DNA of 64,000 nt from Roseobacter sp. Lineage in GTDB: Bacteria; Pseudomonadota; Alphaproteobacteria; Rhodobacterales; Rhodobacteraceae. This document shows, piece after piece, positions 62,565 to 64,000 of this stretch; position 1 is the first letter of the stretch, and each line of letters begins with the position of its first letter. The notes beneath the pieces were generated by a model. It ran no database searches and was not told the DNA's origin. It saw only the letters and a list, made by a program, of their open reading frames with translations. The position numbers and the translations under genes were made by a program. Where the stretch lies: contig PCCY01000021.1 of the NCBI GenBank assembly GCA_002731875.1, positions 775,678-839,677 on the forward strand, in the 5' to 3' direction.

Positions 62565-64000
62565 TGACGATCCGTCCGGGCACAACGATCACCTTTTTGG
62601 GCGTAGCACCGTTAAGGGTGCGAATGACAGCTTCGTGGCTCAGCGCGAGTTTTTCAACCTCTTCTTTCGCCATGTCCGCGGGCACCTGAATTTCAGCACG
62701 TCGCTTGCCGTTGATTTGGATGGGAAGTGTTACGGTGTCATCTATCAACATCGCATCAAGCGCCTGTGGCCAAGGAGCTGTGGTGCAAAGCCCGATGCCG
62801 CCTTGGGCCGTCCAGATTTCCTCGGACAGATGAGGTGTCATCGGTGACATAAGCTGCGCCAATGTCATGACGGCTTCGCGCTGAGCAGCATGACCCGCTT
62901 TGGATTTTTGAAGAATGGCCGTGAAGGTATAAAGTTTTGCGATGGCGGCGTTAAAGCCGAACGAGTCGATGCCCATGGTCACATCATGGATGGTTTTGTG
63001 CATGGCCCGCAGAAGGTCATCGTCACCTTCGCCGGGGGTATCCGTACCCATCGCGCTGATGCGTTCGCTGATATTCCACACACGGTTGAGATGCTTGTGA
63101 GCGGCTTCGGCACCCGAGGCTGTCCATTCCACGTCACGTTCGGGCGGGGAATCGCTCAGGACAAACCAACGGGCCGTATCCGCACCATAGTTCGCGATGA
63201 TCCCCAACGGGTCCACCACGTTCTTTTTCGACTTTGACATCTTGGCAGAGGGCATGATCTCTACCTCGGTGCCGTCAGCCAGTTTCCCATCGGTCACATC
63301 CTCGGGAAGATGATAGACCGGGCGATTTTTGTCATCGCGGGTTAGATATATTTCGTGGGTGACCATGCCTTGGGTGAACAGGGCGTCAAAAGGTTCAATC
63401 GCCTTTTCAGGCAAATGGCCGGTGATGTGCATGGCACGGGCAAAAAAGCGGGAATAAAGAAGGTGGAGAATCGCATGTTCGATGCCGCCGATATATTGAT
63501 CGACGTTCATCCAATATTCAGCATCTTCCATGACGGTGGGCGTATCGGCGTGCGGCGCGGTAAAGCGGGCGAAATACCATGAAGAATCAACAAAGGTATC
63601 CATCGTATCGGTTTCGCGTTTGGCAGGTGCGCCGCAGGCAGGGCAGGTACAGTCGCGCCATGTCGGGTGACGGTCCAACGGATTGCCGGGCGTATCAAAG
63701 CTGACATCGTAGGGCAGTTCGATCGGCAGGTTTTCTTTCCTTTCGGGCACTACGCCGCAGGCATCGCAATGCACCACAGGGATAGGGCAACCCCAATATC
63801 GCTGACGTGACAGGCCCCAATCGCGCAAACGGAACTTGGTCACGCCTTGGCCGACACCCTGGGCTTCGCACGCATCAATTGCCGCTGCGATGGCATCTTC
63901 TCCGGTTTGCCACTTTTCGCCGGCAAATCCGCCGTTGTAGTAAACCGTTTCAGATTTTGCCGGAACATAGGCTTCTTCTAGCTTCGGGTTCGCATCTTCG
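62551..64000 (-). CDS. leuS: Leucyl-tRNA synthetase (C-terminal part, runs off right edge)
   Basis: The last 482 codons of LeuRS; the start lies beyond the right edge. The frame stays open to 63999, so the GTG at 63843 is internal. Visible are the end of the editing domain, the zinc-ribbon region ([21 protein letters not shown]), [17 protein letters not shown], the catalytic KMSKS loop [15 protein letters not shown], the anticodon-binding helical domain and the C-terminal extension. It charges tRNA-Leu and edits mischarged products. First gene of the leuS-lptE-holA operon. Confidence 0.97.
   Translation of the reverse strand, partial: EDANPKLEEAYVPAKSETVYYNGGFAGEKWQTGEDAIAAAIDACEAQGVGQGVTKFRLRDWGLSRQRYWGCPIPVVHCDACGVVPERKENLPIELPYDVSFDTPGNPLDRHPTWRDCTCPACGAPAKRETDTMDTFVDSSWYFARFTAPHADTPTVMEDAEYWMNVDQYIGGIEHAILHLLYSRFFARAMHITGHLPEKAIEPFDALFTQGMVTHEIYLTRDDKNRPVYHLPEDVTDGKLADGTEVEIMPSAKMSKSKKNVVDPLGIIANYGADTARWFVLSDSPPERDVEWTASGAEAAHKHLNRVWNISERISAMGTDTPGEGDDDLLRAMHKTIHDVTMGIDSFGFNAAIAKLYTFTAILQKSKAGHAAQREAVMTLAQLMSPMTPHLSEEIWTAQGGIGLCTTAPWPQALDAMLIDDTVTLPIQINGKRRAEIQVPADMAKEEVEKLALSHEAVIRTLNGATPKKVIVVPGRIVNVVA

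Noticed and set aside
62551-63843. Reading the right-edge gene as a complete protein starting at GTG 63843
   Set aside because: The frame is open to the end of the window and the upstream residues continue the LeuRS sequence, so the gene is partial.

Overview
The window is a gene-dense stretch of chromosome from an alphaproteobacterium, most likely the Roseobacter group of the Rhodobacterales. The evidence is the set of lineage-typical proteins (DUF1285, DUF2794, DUF4170, DUF721, DUF2125 and DUF6478 families, the membrane ferritin MbfA, a CcrM-type GANTC methylase) and recognisable roseobacter gene orders such as gpmI-envC-ctpA, mutY-DUF721-dsbA, leuS-lptE-holA and rnhB-ccrM. Base composition looks moderately GC-rich by eye (not computed). 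There are no rRNA or tRNA genes, insertion sequences, prophage genes or CRISPR arrays that I can see. No gene-free stretch reaches 300 bases; the longest (about 57462-57695, 45478-45696, 43462-43651, 42598-42783 and 5850-6034) hold only promoters, terminators or nothing recognisable.

Region by region. 1-5850: a DUF58/MoxR pair leaving the left edge, a divergent DUF1285 gene, DNA polymerase I, a DUF2459 membrane protein and a small zinc-finger protein. 6035-10027: a gpmI-envC-ctpA operon for glycolysis and envelope proteolysis, closed by a strong terminator. 10107-15804: a KtrAB potassium transporter, three lineage-specific proteins and ilvD. 15958-22220: a catalytically degenerate ABC exporter with a C-terminal cyclic-nucleotide-binding domain, coupled to a CPBP membrane protease, then accD-folC. 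22320-31310: a LysM-like protein, zapE, two transporters, a coupled hydrolase / ornithine-cyclodeaminase-like / HAD operon, S-formylglutathione hydrolase, and mbfA preceded by a perfect palindrome resembling an Irr box. 31448-33806: a TetR regulator convergent with paaI-paaK of phenylacetate catabolism.

33923-41498: a DUF2794 gene, an M17 aminopeptidase coupled to an NlpC/P60 peptidase, a beta-carbonic anhydrase, a membrane-anchored NYN ribonuclease-like protein, asd, and an HpcH/HpaI aldolase coupled to an MFS transporter. 41628-43461: a membrane-tethered winged-helix protein, a small secreted protein and a repeat-rich secreted protein. 43652-51136: rnhB, ccrM, a LysE exporter, alkB, mutY, DUF721, a DsbA-like thioredoxin and a CaiB-type CoA-transferase. 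51201-57461 (all minus): lpxK, a WaaA-like protein lacking the usual catalytic residues, DUF4170, cysQ, tldE/pmbA and DUF2125. 57696-64000: a coupled SDR / enoyl-CoA hydratase pair, a 25-residue lipoprotein gene, a flavoprotein, a glutathione S-transferase, and holA-lptE-leuS running off the right edge.

Most genes are housekeeping. The parts with least known function are the degenerate ABC/cNMP/CPBP module (15958-19946), the membrane winged-helix protein (41628-42332), the WaaA-like protein beside lpxK (52190-53419), the membrane NYN protein (37800-38399) and the micro-lipoprotein (59089-59166). Start codons were chosen from ribosome binding sites, overlaps and family lengths; functions are from recognition of family motifs, without database searches.
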